Assembly: GCF_015594845.1 (NCBI RefSeq)
Contig: NZ_JADNRK010000021.1
Span: forward strand, 1-37,600
From: Alkalibacter mobilis
GTDB lineage: Bacteria > Bacillota > Clostridia > Eubacteriales > Alkalibacteraceae
Direction of reading: 5' to 3'
Length of the DNA: 37,600 bases
The first letter of the stretch is position 1; each line of letters begins with the position of its first letter. The notes beneath the pieces were generated by a model. It was not told the DNA's origin. It worked only from the letters and a program-made list of their open reading frames with translations, and made no database searches. This document shows, piece by piece, positions 15,702 through 25,182 of this stretch. A program made the position numbers and the translations under genes.

Positions 15702-16142
15702 CTAAATGCTCAATTCAGAGGTGCAGCGTGGGCATCTTGTTGCATCTTTATTAATTTCCTCAAAACAATACGGGCATGTTTTTGTATTTGCCGGCGGTGT
15801 TGCTTCTTCTTCTTTTTTCTTCAAGCTGTTCAACTTTTTGATCACTAGGAATATGGAAAATGCAATAATCAAAAAATCTACGATATTATTTATGAACAAT
15901 CCATAATTCAACGTCAAGGCTCCAGCAGCCTGAGCCTCCTCCAATGTTGCAAAATTACCTTCACTCAGAACGACAAACAAATTGGTGAAATCCATATTGC
16001 CGACTAACATACCTACCAGAGGCATTATAATGTCATTTACCAGAGATGTTACGATTTTCCCAAATGCGCCACCAATTATGATGCCAACCGCCAAGTCGAT
16101 CATGTTCCCTTTCAATGCAAAAGCCTTGAATTCTTTTAGCAT
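15702..16142 (-). CDS. mscL: large-conductance mechanosensitive channel with C-terminal zinc ribbon
   Basis: A pressure-release channel that opens on hypo-osmotic shock. The N-terminal amphipathic helix and TM1 ([20 protein letters not shown], then [14 protein letters not shown]) are canonical, a periplasmic loop spans about residues 45-75, and TM2 covers about 77-100. After the lysine-rich cytoplasmic segment, the usual end is replaced by a short zinc-ribbon-like tail with two CPxC knuckles, CPYC (about 123-126) and CPRC (about 137-140). Total length is 146 residues. GAGGAGAG precedes the ATG. The tail could bind zinc and stabilise the pentamer or a partner; that role is inference. Confidence 0.9.
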   Translation of the reverse strand: MLKEFKAFALKGNMIDLAVGIIIGGAFGKIVTSLVNDIIMPLVGMLVGNMDFTNLFVVLSEGNFATLEEAQAAGALTLNYGLFINNIVDFLIIAFSIFLVIKKLNSLKKKEEEATPPANTKTCPYCFEEINKDATRCPRCTSELSI

Positions 16143-16215
16143 GAAATCACTCTCCTCGTATTATAGATTCTTATACTAGTATTATATCCTTTTTTTTAAT
16201 TTTTAAAATAAAAAA

Positions 16216-16239
16216 CTGTCTGATTATATAATCAGACAG
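16216..16239 (-). terminator. strong intrinsic terminator of the dnaK operon
   Basis: A perfect 24-base palindrome (arms CTGTCTGAT and ATCAGACAG). On the minus strand it is followed directly by TTTTTTATTTT. It lies 16 bases beyond the dnaJ stop codon. Confidence 0.9.
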
Positions 16240-16254
16240 CGAAATTTGTCATAA

Positions 16255-17400
16255 TCAATTGAAATACCCTTTTACCTTGTCCCAAAAACTTTTTCCCTGT
16301 TCATGAATTTCATGCTGTCCGGATGTTTCGGCAAACTTTCTCAACAATTCCTTCTGATCATCGTTCAGCTTTTTAGGAATCTCCACTTTTACTTTTACGT
16401 ACTGATCACCTTTGCCGTATCCCATGGGATTGACCACACCTCTGCCTTTCATTCGGAATGTTTGGTGAGATTGTGTGCCTTCAGGTATTGCAAATTTGAT
16501 CTGTGCAACTTTCTTTTTGGATTCATCAAGTGAAGGTATCAATATTTCATCTCCAAGAGCTGCTTGCACGAATGTTATTGGTATCTCACAAAATATGTCG
16601 TTTCCTTCTCTTTCGAAAAATTCGTGAGGTTTAACACTGAAATATACGTATACGTCTCCCTTTGGACCGCCAAGCACTCCAGGTTCCCCCTCGCCTCTGA
16701 GAGGTAAAACAGATTCATTGTCCACTCCTGCTGGAATATTTATTTTGATCTTGCGTTCTTTTCTAACTTGTCCCTTGCCATTACATGTTTTGCAAGGTTT
16801 ATCTATTATTTTCCCTTGACCGTGGCAAACATCACACGCTTTGACCGTCTGCATCATCCCGAAAGGCGTTCGTTGATTTACTTTGACTTGACCTGAGCCT
16901 CCGCAATTGGAACAAGTTTTTACATCAGACTCGCTTTCTGCTCCCAGACCATTGCATGTCTCACAATCTTCATTTCTATTGATTTTGATTTCTTTCTCTA
17001 CGCCGAACACGGCCTCCTCGAAGCTCAAATCAACTTTGATCCTTATGTCTTGGCCCTTTTGCGGTCTTCTTGAACGTCCGCCACCTGAAAAACCACCACC
17101 AAACATATCAAAAATATCTCCAAAAATATCTTCGAATCCACTACCACCGAAGCCTCCAAATCCACCTGCTCCGCTCCCCATGCCTGCATGACCAAACTGA
17201 TCATATTGTGATCTTTTTGATTTATCGCCCAAGACCTCGTAGGCTTCATTCACTTCTTTAAAATTGTCTTCAGCAACTTTATCATCCGGATTTCTGTCTG
17301 GATGATATTTCATAGCCAATTTTCTGTATGCTTTTTTTATCTCATCTTCTGAAGCGTTCTTTTCTACACCCAGAACTTCATAATAGTCTCTTTTACTCAT
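16255..17400 (-). CDS. dnaJ: chaperone protein DnaJ
   Basis: A Hsp40 co-chaperone that delivers unfolded clients to DnaK and stimulates its ATPase. This is a type I DnaJ of 381 residues: J domain with the HPD motif ([10 protein letters not shown], about residue 33), a Gly/Phe-rich linker (about 75-110), and a zinc domain with four CxxCxGxG repeats ([32 protein letters not shown]), followed by the two client-binding beta domains. AGGGGAG precedes the ATG. It is the last gene of hrcA-grpE-dnaK-dnaJ, 85 bases after dnaK across a hairpin, and ends at a strong terminator. Confidence 0.97.
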   Translation of the reverse strand: MSKRDYYEVLGVEKNASEDEIKKAYRKLAMKYHPDRNPDDKVAEDNFKEVNEAYEVLGDKSKRSQYDQFGHAGMGSGAGGFGGFGGSGFEDIFGDIFDMFGGGFSGGGRSRRPQKGQDIRIKVDLSFEEAVFGVEKEIKINRNEDCETCNGLGAESESDVKTCSNCGGSGQVKVNQRTPFGMMQTVKACDVCHGQGKIIDKPCKTCNGKGQVRKERKIKINIPAGVDNESVLPLRGEGEPGVLGGPKGDVYVYFSVKPHEFFEREGNDIFCEIPITFVQAALGDEILIPSLDESKKKVAQIKFAIPEGTQSHQTFRMKGRGVVNPMGYGKGDQYVKVKVEIPKKLNDDQKELLRKFAETSGQHEIHEQGKSFWDKVKGYFN

Positions 17401-17446
17401 AATTTCTCCCCTTGCTAATGATTCAAGGCTTTATAATATCATAAAC

Positions 17447-17477
17447 CAGCAACCAAGGCAAATCGCATTGGTTGCTG
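17447..17477 (-). terminator. intercistronic hairpin between dnaK and dnaJ
   Basis: CAGCAACCAA and TTGGTTGCTG form a perfect 10-bp stem around an 11-base loop. Only a weak T-rich tail (GGTTTATGA) follows on the minus strand, so it is more likely an attenuator or mRNA-stability element lowering dnaJ relative to dnaK than a full terminator. Confidence 0.6.
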
Positions 17478-17485
17478 AGTTGAGA

Positions 17486-19321
17486 TTATTTACTGTCTTC
17501 GTCATCCACTACTTCGTAATCAGCATCAACCACGTCGTCATTTTCTTCTGTTTGTTGCCCTTGTTCCGAACCTGGTTCCTGAGAACTTTGTTCGTATAAT
17601 TTTTGAGCTATAGGGTGGAATGCTTCGTTAAGTGCCTCAGTAGATTTTTTAATTGACTCCACATCTGTTCCTTCCATTTTTTCCTTCAGATCTTTGACTG
17701 CATCTTCTACCTTTTGTTTCTCTTCACCAGTAACTTTGTCTCCAAGATCTTTAAGAGATTTTTCTATTTGATATATAGTGGAATCGGCAGTGTTTTTAAC
17801 TTCTACTTCTTCTTTTTTCTTTTTGTCTTCTTCTGCAAATTTCTCAGCTTCTTTTACTGCTTTTTCAATTTCGTCATCACTCATGTTGGTTGAAGACTGT
17901 ATAACGACATTCTGTGATTTTCCTGTTCCCATATCCTTAGCGGAAACATTTACGATCCCATTTGCATCGATATCAAAAGTTACCTCTATTTGAGGTATTC
18001 CCCTTGGTGCTGGGGCTATTCCTGCTAATTGGAATCTACCAAGAGTTTTGTTGTAAGCAGCCATTTCACGTTCACCTTGAAGTACGTGTATGTCTACTGC
18101 CGTCTGATTATCAGCTGCAGTTGAGAAAATCTGGCTTTTCTTTGTAGGTATGGTCGTATTTCTTTCAATCAGCTTGGTAAATACTCCACCCATTGTTTCA
18201 ATTCCCAGTGACAAAGGAGTTACATCCAAAAGAAGTACATCTTTTACTTCTCCTGCCAATACTCCGCCCTGGATCGCTGCACCGATTGCAACGCACTCGT
18301 CAGGATTGATTCCCTTATATGCATCTTTACCTGTAATTTTCTTGACAGCTTCCTGGACTGCAGGCGTTCTTGTAGAGCCACCGACCAAAATTACTTTATC
18401 TATTTTATTTGCTTCAAGTCCGGCATCCTTAAGAGCATTCTTGACCGGTCCAACCGTTCTTTCGACCAAATCAGAAGTCAATTCGTCAAATTTTGATCTG
18501 GTAAGTGTTATATCCAAGTGCTTCGGTCCCTCTTGAGTCGCAGTAATAAACGGCAAGTTTATATTTGAGCTCATTACTCCAGACAACTCGATTTTAGCCT
18601 TTTCAGCCGCTTCTTTCAGTCTTTGGAGAGCTATCTTGTCATTTCTAAGATCCACTCCATTTTCTCTTTTGAATTCGTCAGCCAAGTAATCAATTATCTT
18701 TTGGTCAAAATCATCTCCACCCAAGTGATTGTCTCCATTGGTGGCCAATACTTCAAAAACTCCATCGCCAAGTTCAAGGATCGAGACGTCAAAAGTTCCT
18801 CCACCTAGATCATACACCATGATCTTTTGGCTTTCGCCTTTGTCAAGGCCATATGCCAGAGAAGCTGCAGTAGGCTCGTTTATGATTCTCAAAACTTCCA
18901 GCCCGGCTATTTTGCCCGCATCTTTAGTAGCCTGTCTTTGGCTGTCACTAAAATAAGCTGGAACGGTAATTACAGCTTTTGTAACTGTCTCACCCAAATA
19001 AGCTTCCGCATCTGATTTCAGTTTTTGTAGAACCATCGCTGAAATTTGTTGTGGTGTGTAATCAGTTCCGTCGATTGTCACTTTATGATTTGTACCCATT
19101 TCTCTTTTGATCGATGAAACAGTTCTATCAGGATTTGTTACAGCTTGTCTCTTTGCAACTTGTCCTACCAATCGTTCGCCATCTTTAGTGAAAGCTACAA
19201 CTGACGGAGTCGTTCTATTACCTTCTGCATTAGGGATAACAACCGGCTCCCCACCTTCAAGTACAGCTACACATGAATTTGTTGTCCCCAAGTCGATTCC
19301 TATTATTTTTTCTTTTCCCAT
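17486..19321 (-). CDS. dnaK: chaperone protein DnaK (Hsp70)
   Basis: An ATP-dependent Hsp70 of 611 residues. The N-terminal ATPase domain shows the phosphate-1 motif [45 protein letters not shown] and [14 protein letters not shown]. The substrate-binding domain begins near residue 365 after [15 protein letters not shown]. The C-terminal acidic tail has the [14 protein letters not shown] ending typical of Firmicute DnaK. AGGAGG precedes the ATG. It is 20 bases downstream of grpE and controlled with it from the CIRCE site ahead of hrcA. Confidence 0.98.
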   Translation of the reverse strand: MGKEKIIGIDLGTTNSCVAVLEGGEPVVIPNAEGNRTTPSVVAFTKDGERLVGQVAKRQAVTNPDRTVSSIKREMGTNHKVTIDGTDYTPQQISAMVLQKLKSDAEAYLGETVTKAVITVPAYFSDSQRQATKDAGKIAGLEVLRIINEPTAASLAYGLDKGESQKIMVYDLGGGTFDVSILELGDGVFEVLATNGDNHLGGDDFDQKIIDYLADEFKRENGVDLRNDKIALQRLKEAAEKAKIELSGVMSSNINLPFITATQEGPKHLDITLTRSKFDELTSDLVERTVGPVKNALKDAGLEANKIDKVILVGGSTRTPAVQEAVKKITGKDAYKGINPDECVAIGAAIQGGVLAGEVKDVLLLDVTPLSLGIETMGGVFTKLIERNTTIPTKKSQIFSTAADNQTAVDIHVLQGEREMAAYNKTLGRFQLAGIAPAPRGIPQIEVTFDIDANGIVNVSAKDMGTGKSQNVVIQSSTNMSDDEIEKAVKEAEKFAEEDKKKKEEVEVKNTADSTIYQIEKSLKDLGDKVTGEEKQKVEDAVKDLKEKMEGTDVESIKKSTEALNEAFHPIAQKLYEQSSQEPGSEQGQQTEENDDVVDADYEVVDDEDSK

Positions 19322-19341
19322 ATTTATATCCTCCTAATTTT

Positions 19342-19848
19342 TCAGTTTTTCTTGCAAATCTTGACCATGGCAGGTCTTATCACTTTTTCTTTAAAGGAAT
19401 ATCCCTTTTGGAATACTTCCATTATTTCATCATCTTCAAATTCATCGGAATCTTCGACAGTTACACCATGATGAAATTTCGGATCGAAACTTTCACCCTC
19501 ACAATCGATTTCCTTGAGACCTTCATTGCTTAAAACTTCGAGCAATCTAGCCAAAACCATCCTGACTCCGTTGGCATAATCGTCCTGAATATTTGAGTCA
19601 TCAAGGGATTTTACCGCTCTTTCCAAATTGTCCAAAACTGGTAACATTTTGGACGAAAAATCTTCCAAAGCAAATTTATAGATATCTTCTTTTTCTTTTA
19701 CAGTTCTTTTCTTGTAGTTTTCAAAGTCGGCTTGAAGTCTCATCAACTGATTTTTGAGATCTTTTTCCTTGTCGCTTTCTTCCGATACATTCTTTTGAGT
19801 GTCTTCAGACAAATTTTCCTCCTTTACGGATTCGTCGGTCTCATTCAT
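19342..19848 (-). CDS. grpE: nucleotide exchange factor GrpE
   Basis: Nucleotide exchange factor for DnaK. An acidic N-terminal tail leads into a long coiled coil (LMRLQADFENYKKRTVKE is the signature) and the C-terminal beta-wing (FDPKFHHGVTVEDSDEF, VIRPAMVKICKK). The open frame extends to 19932 inside hrcA. The ATG at 19848 has AGGAAG five bases upstream and gives 168 residues; an alternative ATG at 19899, overlapping the hrcA stop, would give 185. I prefer 19848 but am not certain. It lies between hrcA and dnaK in the standard heat-shock operon. Confidence 0.93.
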   Translation of the reverse strand: MNETDESVKEENLSEDTQKNVSEESDKEKDLKNQLMRLQADFENYKKRTVKEKEDIYKFALEDFSSKMLPVLDNLERAVKSLDDSNIQDDYANGVRMVLARLLEVLSNEGLKEIDCEGESFDPKFHHGVTVEDSDEFEDDEIMEVFQKGYSFKEKVIRPAMVKICKKN

Positions 19849-19882
19849 CAAATCTTCCTGTTTTTGCTTTTCTTCTTTTTTC

Positions 19883-20950
19883 CTACTGCTCAATATCATC
19901 ACCCTTTTTGTTTTCTTCCAACCTGTAATCATTCAATTGTTTATTAAGTTCAGAACTTAAAAAGTTCATAACAGAAACAACATAGTCGTAATTCATTCTC
20001 GTTGGTCCTATAACTCCGATGCTTCCTATGTCTTCCCCATTTAATCTGTAAGTGGCAGTTATCAGACTGCAATCTTTGAACTCATTTATCTCATTTTCGG
20101 TTCCTATGACGATATTGAGGGCATTTTTACTGACATCACTCAATATTTCCGCCAACTTGTTTTTTTCTTCTATTATGTCCAAAAAACCTTTCGCTTTTAC
20201 TATGTCATAGAATTCAGGATAATTCAAAATATTAGTCACGCCGTTTGAGTATACAAGATTTTCTCTTCGGTTGATCAAAATGTCTTTGAATATGGATATC
20301 ACTTCCTGCAGAAGTTCATTTTCCCTTACAGTCAGGTCATTGATCTTTCCAGTCAATTCGCTTCCTATATTTTTGAACATTGCTCCCTTTATGACGTGAT
20401 TAAGTATATTGTTTAATTTGTTTATCTCTTTGTCGCTTATTTTTCTTGTCAGCTTGATCTCATAATTGTTAATAATGTTCTCTTTTGTAACAACGACCAT
20501 CAAGACCCTCTCATCTACGATAGGCACCAATTGTACGTGTTTACAATTCAGGCTTTCCATTTGCGGTAAAGACACTATAGAGGTGTAACTTGTCAGCTGG
20601 GCTATGACCCTGGCGGTATGCTTCAGTGCCTTGTCCACTTCTTCGACATATTGAGTATAACTCTGCCTGATTTCCTTTTCTACGTTCTTATTTAGATTGC
20701 TGAGTTTCATGAGTTCATCGACATACAGACGATATGCCTTTTGGGAAGGGATCCTTCCCGCTGAAGTGTGCGGTTGTATTAAAAACCCCATTTCTTCCAA
20801 ATCAGACATTTCATTTCTGATCGTTGCAGCGCTTATACCCAGATTATATTTTTTGGCAATTGTTCTTGAACCTATCGGCTCTGCAGTTTCAATATAATCC
20901 TTTATAATTGAATGCAGAATTTTAAGTTTCCTATCCCGTTTATCATCCAT
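19883..20950 (-). CDS. hrcA: heat-inducible transcription repressor HrcA
   Basis: A repressor that binds CIRCE and turns off the dnaK operon until GroE becomes titrated by misfolded protein. It has 355 residues. The N-terminal winged helix has the expected DYIETAEPIGSRTIAKKY and SAATIRNEMSDLEEMGFL, followed by HTSAGRIPSQKAYRLYVD. The C-terminal regulatory domain ends with GSIGVIGPTRMNYDYVVSVM. The first gene of the operon, it sits just downstream of a perfect CIRCE element, so it is autoregulated. GGAGATGAAATT precedes the ATG. Confidence 0.97.
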   Translation of the reverse strand: MDDKRDRKLKILHSIIKDYIETAEPIGSRTIAKKYNLGISAATIRNEMSDLEEMGFLIQPHTSAGRIPSQKAYRLYVDELMKLSNLNKNVEKEIRQSYTQYVEEVDKALKHTARVIAQLTSYTSIVSLPQMESLNCKHVQLVPIVDERVLMVVVTKENIINNYEIKLTRKISDKEINKLNNILNHVIKGAMFKNIGSELTGKINDLTVRENELLQEVISIFKDILINRRENLVYSNGVTNILNYPEFYDIVKAKGFLDIIEEKNKLAEILSDVSKNALNIVIGTENEINEFKDCSLITATYRLNGEDIGSIGVIGPTRMNYDYVVSVMNFLSSELNKQLNDYRLEENKKGDDIEQ

Positions 20951-20966
20951 AATTTCATCTCCATTG

Positions 20967-20993
20967 TTAGCACTCTTGCTGTTTGAGTGCTAA
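20967..20993 (-). promoter_or_regulatory. CIRCE operator (HrcA binding site)
   Basis: TTAGCACTC (20967-20975), nine bases, then GAGTGCTAA (20985-20993): an exact match to the CIRCE consensus. It lies between the predicted -10 box and the hrcA start codon, the usual place for HrcA repression. Confidence 0.97.
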
Positions 20994-21002
20994 TCTAATA
21001 AT

Positions 21003-21031
21003 AAAATAACATCTTAAAAAGCTTTTGTCAA
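21003..21031 (-). promoter_or_regulatory. sigma-A promoter of the hrcA operon
   Basis: On the minus strand a consensus TTGACA (21031-21026) is followed 17 bases later by TATTTT (21008-21003). The CIRCE element begins about 10 bases downstream, around the transcription start. Confidence 0.75.
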
Positions 21032-21074
21032 TAGCTTCTACGAACTCTTAAGCAAATAATAAGGTTCTAAAAAT

Positions 21075-22211
21075 CTATTCTCCAATGAACTCTCTGAATA
21101 CGATATTTGCAAAGTCCAAACCTTTAACCGAAAGCTTAATCCCTTCGCCACTTTCTAACAACAACTTCTGCTTTAAAAGCTTTTCGATCGCTTTGCCATA
21201 AAAGTCGTGGATGTCGTTTCCAAATTTTGTTTTAAAATCTTGAAAACTTATTCCTTCTATCTTTCTAAGACCTAAAAACATGAACTCTTCCATAAGACTT
21301 TTTCTGTCAACCAATATTTTATTGATGGTCACATCTTTATTATTATTAGAACTATTTACATATTCTTCAAAATCAGCCGTGTTGCTGAACCTTAAATTAT
21401 CCGCAAATGAATGAGCACCAAGACCCAAACCTATATATTCATCCAAATTCCAATAAACTGTGTTATGAGCAGACCTGAAACCAGGTTTTGCAAAATTTGA
21501 TATCTCATAATGCTCGTACCCACGTTCTCTGGATTTCGATACCAACAGCTTGTACATATCTCTCTCAAGTTCGTCATCGATTTCAAACTCTTTATTTATA
21601 TGTCTTTTCCAGAGCAACGTACCTTCCTCCAGTATCAATCCATAGCATGACAAATGTTCAGGATCCAATTTAAACACTTTTTCCAATCCTTCGTTAAATG
21701 ACTCTAGACTTTGTCCAGGCAAACCCGTCATCAAGTCAACGCTGATATTTTTTGCTCCCATTTTTCGCAACAAGTTAAAGCCATCCAAAAAATCTTCATA
21801 ATTATGAATCCTGCCAATTTTCTCCAGCTCACTGTCTACGCTACTTTGAAGACCGATACTGAATCTATTAATTCCAACTTCCATATATAACGCTATTTTG
21901 TCTTCAGTGATGGTTCCCGGGTTCAACTCTATGGTGATTTCGGCATTTTTAGACACACTTTGAGCCTTGCGAAGTTTAGTCAGAATTTTCTCTATAAATT
22001 TTTCATCAATAGAGCTGGGAGTACCGCCACCAAAGTAAACAGTCTCAATTTCCTTTTCCTTCATGAAATCAGACTTAGCTTCCATTTCATTTAAAAGAGC
22101 AGAAGTATACTCTTCTGCTCTGGCTTGTGCACCTGCAAATGACAAAAAATCACAATAATGGCATTTCTGTCTGCAAAACGGTATATGGATGTACACACTT
22201 GTTTTTTTCAT
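21075..22211 (-). CDS. hemW: radical SAM heme chaperone HemW
   Basis: A HemN-like radical SAM protein, 378 residues, now regarded as a heme-trafficking chaperone. The cluster motif is HIPFCRQKCHYCDF: three cysteines bind the [4Fe-4S] cluster, and the position after the third Cys-x is Phe rather than the fourth Cys of true HemN, so it is HemW and not coproporphyrinogen dehydrogenase. FGGGTPSS (SAM glycines) and FSIGLQSS follow. The frame is open back to 22358 inside lepA, but the family starts at the MKKTSVYIH motif, so the ATG at 22211 is chosen, 11 bases after the lepA stop. The ribosome site is weak (GGTG), which fits coupling to lepA. Confidence 0.93.
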   Translation of the reverse strand: MKKTSVYIHIPFCRQKCHYCDFLSFAGAQARAEEYTSALLNEMEAKSDFMKEKEIETVYFGGGTPSSIDEKFIEKILTKLRKAQSVSKNAEITIELNPGTITEDKIALYMEVGINRFSIGLQSSVDSELEKIGRIHNYEDFLDGFNLLRKMGAKNISVDLMTGLPGQSLESFNEGLEKVFKLDPEHLSCYGLILEEGTLLWKRHINKEFEIDDELERDMYKLLVSKSRERGYEHYEISNFAKPGFRSAHNTVYWNLDEYIGLGLGAHSFADNLRFSNTADFEEYVNSSNNNKDVTINKILVDRKSLMEEFMFLGLRKIEGISFQDFKTKFGNDIHDFYGKAIEKLLKQKLLLESGEGIKLSVKGLDFANIVFREFIGE

Positions 22212-22222
22212 TGCATCACCAA

Positions 22223-24031
22223 TCAAGAATCGAGTTTTAAAACCGACATGAAAGCTTCCTGTGGGACTTCTATGCTTCCGACTTGTCGCATTCTTTTCTT
22301 GCCTTCCTTTTGTTTTTCCAGAAGTTTTCTCTTTCTTGAAATATCTCCACCATAACATTTGGCAAGTACATCTTTTCGCATTGCCCGAATAGTTTCGCGA
22401 GCAATGATCTTGCCTCCAATAGCTGCTTGTATCGGAATTTCAAACATTTGTCTCGGAATGGACTCCTTTAATTTTTCACAGATCATTCTTCCTCTATTGT
22501 AGACCTTGCTTCTGTGGACTATGAAAGACAACGCATCCACCACTTCTCCGTTTAATAGAATATCCAGTTTTACTAAATCACTTCTCTGATATTCTTTTAC
22601 CTCGTAGTCAAATGAAGCATATCCTTTTGTCCTTGACTTCAAAGCATCAAAAAAGTCATAAATAATCTCGTTCAACGGGAGCTCATATTCCAAAACCACC
22701 CTTGTTTCTTCTATATAATTCATTGTTTTGTACTCGCCCCTGCGTTCTTGACAAAGATCCATGATCGCACCTACGTATTCTGAAGGAACCATGATAGATG
22801 CATTTACTATGGGTTCTTCCATATAATCTATTTCGACTGCCGGTGGAAGATTTGTGGGATTATCGACCCAGATTTCTTCTCCATTGGTTTTTTTCACTTT
22901 GTAAATTACGCTGGGTGCGGTGGTGACCAAATCGATATTATACTCGCGCTCCAATCTCTCCTGGATAATTTCCATATGAAGAAGTCCAAGAAATCCGCAT
23001 CGAAAACCGAATCCCAAAGCAATGGACGTATCCGGTTCAAACATTAGAGATGCATCGTTAAGCTGTAATTTTTCCAAAGATTCTTTTAAATCCTCATATT
23101 TGGCTCCGTCTGCAGGGTATATTCCGCTGTAAACCATGGGCGTTACTTTTTTATATCCCGGGAGTGCCTCTAAAGCAGGATTTAAAGCATCAGTTATAGT
23201 GTCTCCCACGCGGGTATCCTTGACATTTTTTATACTGGCCGTCACGTAACCTACATCACCGCTGACAAGTTCATCAACGGGAAGCAAAGTTTTTACAAAA
23301 ACACCTACTTCATCGACTTCGAAGATTTTTCCGGTGTTCATCATCTTGATTTTGGTACCTTTTTTAATTTTTCCTTCTTTGACTCTAACAGATGCGATAA
23401 CTCCTCTGTAAGAATCATAATACGAATCGAAAATTAGAGCCTTGAGCGGTTGATCGTCCTTGTTTTCAGGGGGATGGATCTTTTCAACTATGACCTTTAA
23501 CACGTCTTCGATATTTATGCCTTCTTTAGCCGATATCATGGGCGCGTCATGAGCTTCTATTCCTATGATGTCTTCTATTTCATTTTTCACCATTTCCGGA
23601 TCCGCACCCGGCAAATCAATCTTATTTATTACAGGAATTATTTCCAAATTATTTTCCAAGGCAAGATAAACATTTGCCATAGTCTGGGCTTCGATACCTT
23701 GTACTGCATCCACAACCAATATGGCGCCTTCACATGCCGCCAGGCTCCGGGAGACTTCATAAGTAAAGTCCACATGTCCTGGTGTGTCTATCAAATTAAG
23801 AAAGTATTCTTCTCCATCATCAGCCTTGTATATAAGCCTGATAGCTTGAAGCTTGATGGTTATCCCTCTTTCTTTTTCAAGATCCATATTGTCCAAAACC
23901 TGATTGGACATTTCTCTGTCGGTGAGCAGACCCGTCTTTTGTATCAGCCTGTCCGCCAGAGTGGACTTGCCATGATCTATATGTGCTATTATACTGAAAT
24001 TTCTCGTTTTTTCCTGTTTAGTTCTCGACAT
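22223..24031 (-). CDS. lepA: elongation factor 4 (LepA), ribosome-associated GTPase
   Basis: A translational GTPase that acts on initiation and stalled or back-translocating ribosomes; 602 residues. G1 is [14 protein letters not shown], the switch region [10 protein letters not shown]3 DTPGHVDF and G4 [12 protein letters not shown]-like domains III and V follow, then the LepA-specific C-terminal domain ([19 protein letters not shown]). TTG at 24034 is also in frame, but the ATG at 24031 is 7 bases from the GGAGG site. A consensus promoter lies just upstream, and hemW follows after 11 bases. Confidence 0.97.
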   Translation of the reverse strand: MSRTKQEKTRNFSIIAHIDHGKSTLADRLIQKTGLLTDREMSNQVLDNMDLEKERGITIKLQAIRLIYKADDGEEYFLNLIDTPGHVDFTYEVSRSLAACEGAILVVDAVQGIEAQTMANVYLALENNLEIIPVINKIDLPGADPEMVKNEIEDIIGIEAHDAPMISAKEGINIEDVLKVIVEKIHPPENKDDQPLKALIFDSYYDSYRGVIASVRVKEGKIKKGTKIKMMNTGKIFEVDEVGVFVKTLLPVDELVSGDVGYVTASIKNVKDTRVGDTITDALNPALEALPGYKKVTPMVYSGIYPADGAKYEDLKESLEKLQLNDASLMFEPDTSIALGFGFRCGFLGLLHMEIIQERLEREYNIDLVTTAPSVIYKVKKTNGEEIWVDNPTNLPPAVEIDYMEEPIVNASIMVPSEYVGAIMDLCQERRGEYKTMNYIEETRVVLEYELPLNEIIYDFFDALKSRTKGYASFDYEVKEYQRSDLVKLDILLNGEVVDALSFIVHRSKVYNRGRMICEKLKESIPRQMFEIPIQAAIGGKIIARETIRAMRKDVLAKCYGGDISRKRKLLEKQKEGKKRMRQVGSIEVPQEAFMSVLKLDS

Positions 24032-24065
24032 CAATATTCCTCCAAATGTAAACTCTAATTGTTAT

Positions 24066-24094
24066 ATTATATCAAAACCAACTCTATCTAACAA
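24066..24094 (-). promoter_or_regulatory. promoter for lepA-hemW
   Basis: On the minus strand TTGTTA (24094-24089) and a perfect TATAAT (24071-24066) are 17 bases apart. The transcript would have a leader of about 28 bases before the lepA start. Confidence 0.75.
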
Positions 24095-24111
24095 TTATTT
24101 GTTTTATTTGT

Positions 24112-25029
24112 TCATAAGGTGTCTTTACCCGTTTGAGCCAGATAAACTCCCAGGGCTATGGAATTTAGTTTGGTCTCTGCGGAATCTGATCTTGAAGTGA
24201 GCACGATGGGTATTTTTGCTCCCATAATGATCCCTGCAAGCCTTGAAGGTGACAGGTAAGTCAAAGCTTTAAACAAAATATTTCCGGCTTCTATATCTGG
24301 CATTATTAAGATATCGCTTTTTCCTGCATTGGGATCTTTAATGTTCTTGACCTTGGCCGAGTGATCGGACAAGGCATTGTCGAGGGCAAATGGGCCGCTT
24401 ATATTGCATCCTTTAATGAGCCCTTTTTTATTTCTGTCCACCAACTCTTTTGCATCAACAGTTGCAGGCATCTTGTCATTGACTTTTTCAACTGCGCACA
24501 CTATTGCCACATTAGGTTTGTCATAACCCAATGCATGTGCAAATTTTACCGCATTATTGATTATCTGATGTTTCTGATTGAGATCCGGTGCTATATTCAT
24601 GGCCACGTCGCTAATGATCAATAACCTTGGGAAATCGCGGATCTCAAATAATGCCACATGACTGAGCACATTTTCCTTTTTGAGGTCGTACTTTTTATCC
24701 AGGACTCCCCTTAATATTTTTGAGGTATCGATGTGACCTTTCATCAGCAATTCAGCCTCTCCACTCTTTATCATTGATAAAGCCTTCGAAACTGATTCCT
24801 CGTCGTCTTTAGTTTCCACTATTTCCACACCTGTAAGATCTAAACCGGCCTTATCAGCAATCTCACTAATTTTCGCCTTATTTCCCGTTACTATCGGATG
24901 TATTATTTTTTTATCTCTCGCCGCCAGCAATGATTCTAGAACATCTTGATCTTCTCCTGCAGCAACAACCAATTTCATAGGCTCGATTTTTTTGAGATTA
25001 TAAAATATGTCATCAAATGATTTGATCAT
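24112..25029 (-). CDS. ptb: phosphate butyryltransferase / phosphate acetyltransferase family enzyme
   Basis: A 305-residue member of the phosphotransacylase family, swapping CoA for phosphate on acetyl- or butyryl-CoA type substrates. Motifs include VTGNKAKISE, ELLMKGHIDTSKILRGVLDK, SHVALFEI, ISDVAMNIAPDLNQK and PDIEAGNILFKALTYL, all typical of Ptb and of the proteins annotated 'bifunctional enoyl-CoA hydratase/phosphate acetyltransferase'. It has no N-terminal hydratase domain. No butyrate kinase lies next to it, unlike the usual ptb-buk operon, so the physiological acyl group is uncertain. GAAGGAGG precedes the ATG. It stands alone, between lepA and the divergent typA. Confidence 0.85.
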   Translation of the reverse strand: MIKSFDDIFYNLKKIEPMKLVVAAGEDQDVLESLLAARDKKIIHPIVTGNKAKISEIADKAGLDLTGVEIVETKDDEESVSKALSMIKSGEAELLMKGHIDTSKILRGVLDKKYDLKKENVLSHVALFEIRDFPRLLIISDVAMNIAPDLNQKHQIINNAVKFAHALGYDKPNVAIVCAVEKVNDKMPATVDAKELVDRNKKGLIKGCNISGPFALDNALSDHSAKVKNIKDPNAGKSDILIMPDIEAGNILFKALTYLSPSRLAGIIMGAKIPIVLTSRSDSAETKLNSIALGVYLAQTGKDTL

Positions 25030-25127
25030 AACATCGTCCCTCCTTCAATATTACTGAATTTTATACCCATTGTAGTTTTTTTGTATCACATTAAAACGCA
25101 TAAAATATTATGTTTTTGATTTTTCAC

Positions 25128-25156
25128 TTGTATTCCCCACCATAAAAGTATAAAAT
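25128..25156 (+). promoter_or_regulatory. promoter for typA
   Basis: TTGTAT (25128-25133) and TAAAAT (25151-25156) are 17 bases apart. Transcription from about 25163 leaves only around 20 bases of leader. Confidence 0.6.
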
Positions 25157-25182
25157 AAAAAAGTTATATTAATAGAGAGGAA

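Noticed and set aside
16216-16239. Perfect 24-base palindrome as a possible operator
   Set aside because: Its position just after dnaJ, with a long T-tract on the same strand, makes it an intrinsic terminator.
22212-22358. N-terminal extension of HemW
   Set aside because: The 49 residues are a frame-shifted reading of the lepA 3' end; the family starts at the IHIPFC region.
23549-24058. 169-residue plus-strand ORF
   Set aside because: Antisense to the highly conserved GTPase domain of lepA; no ribosome site or recognised domain.
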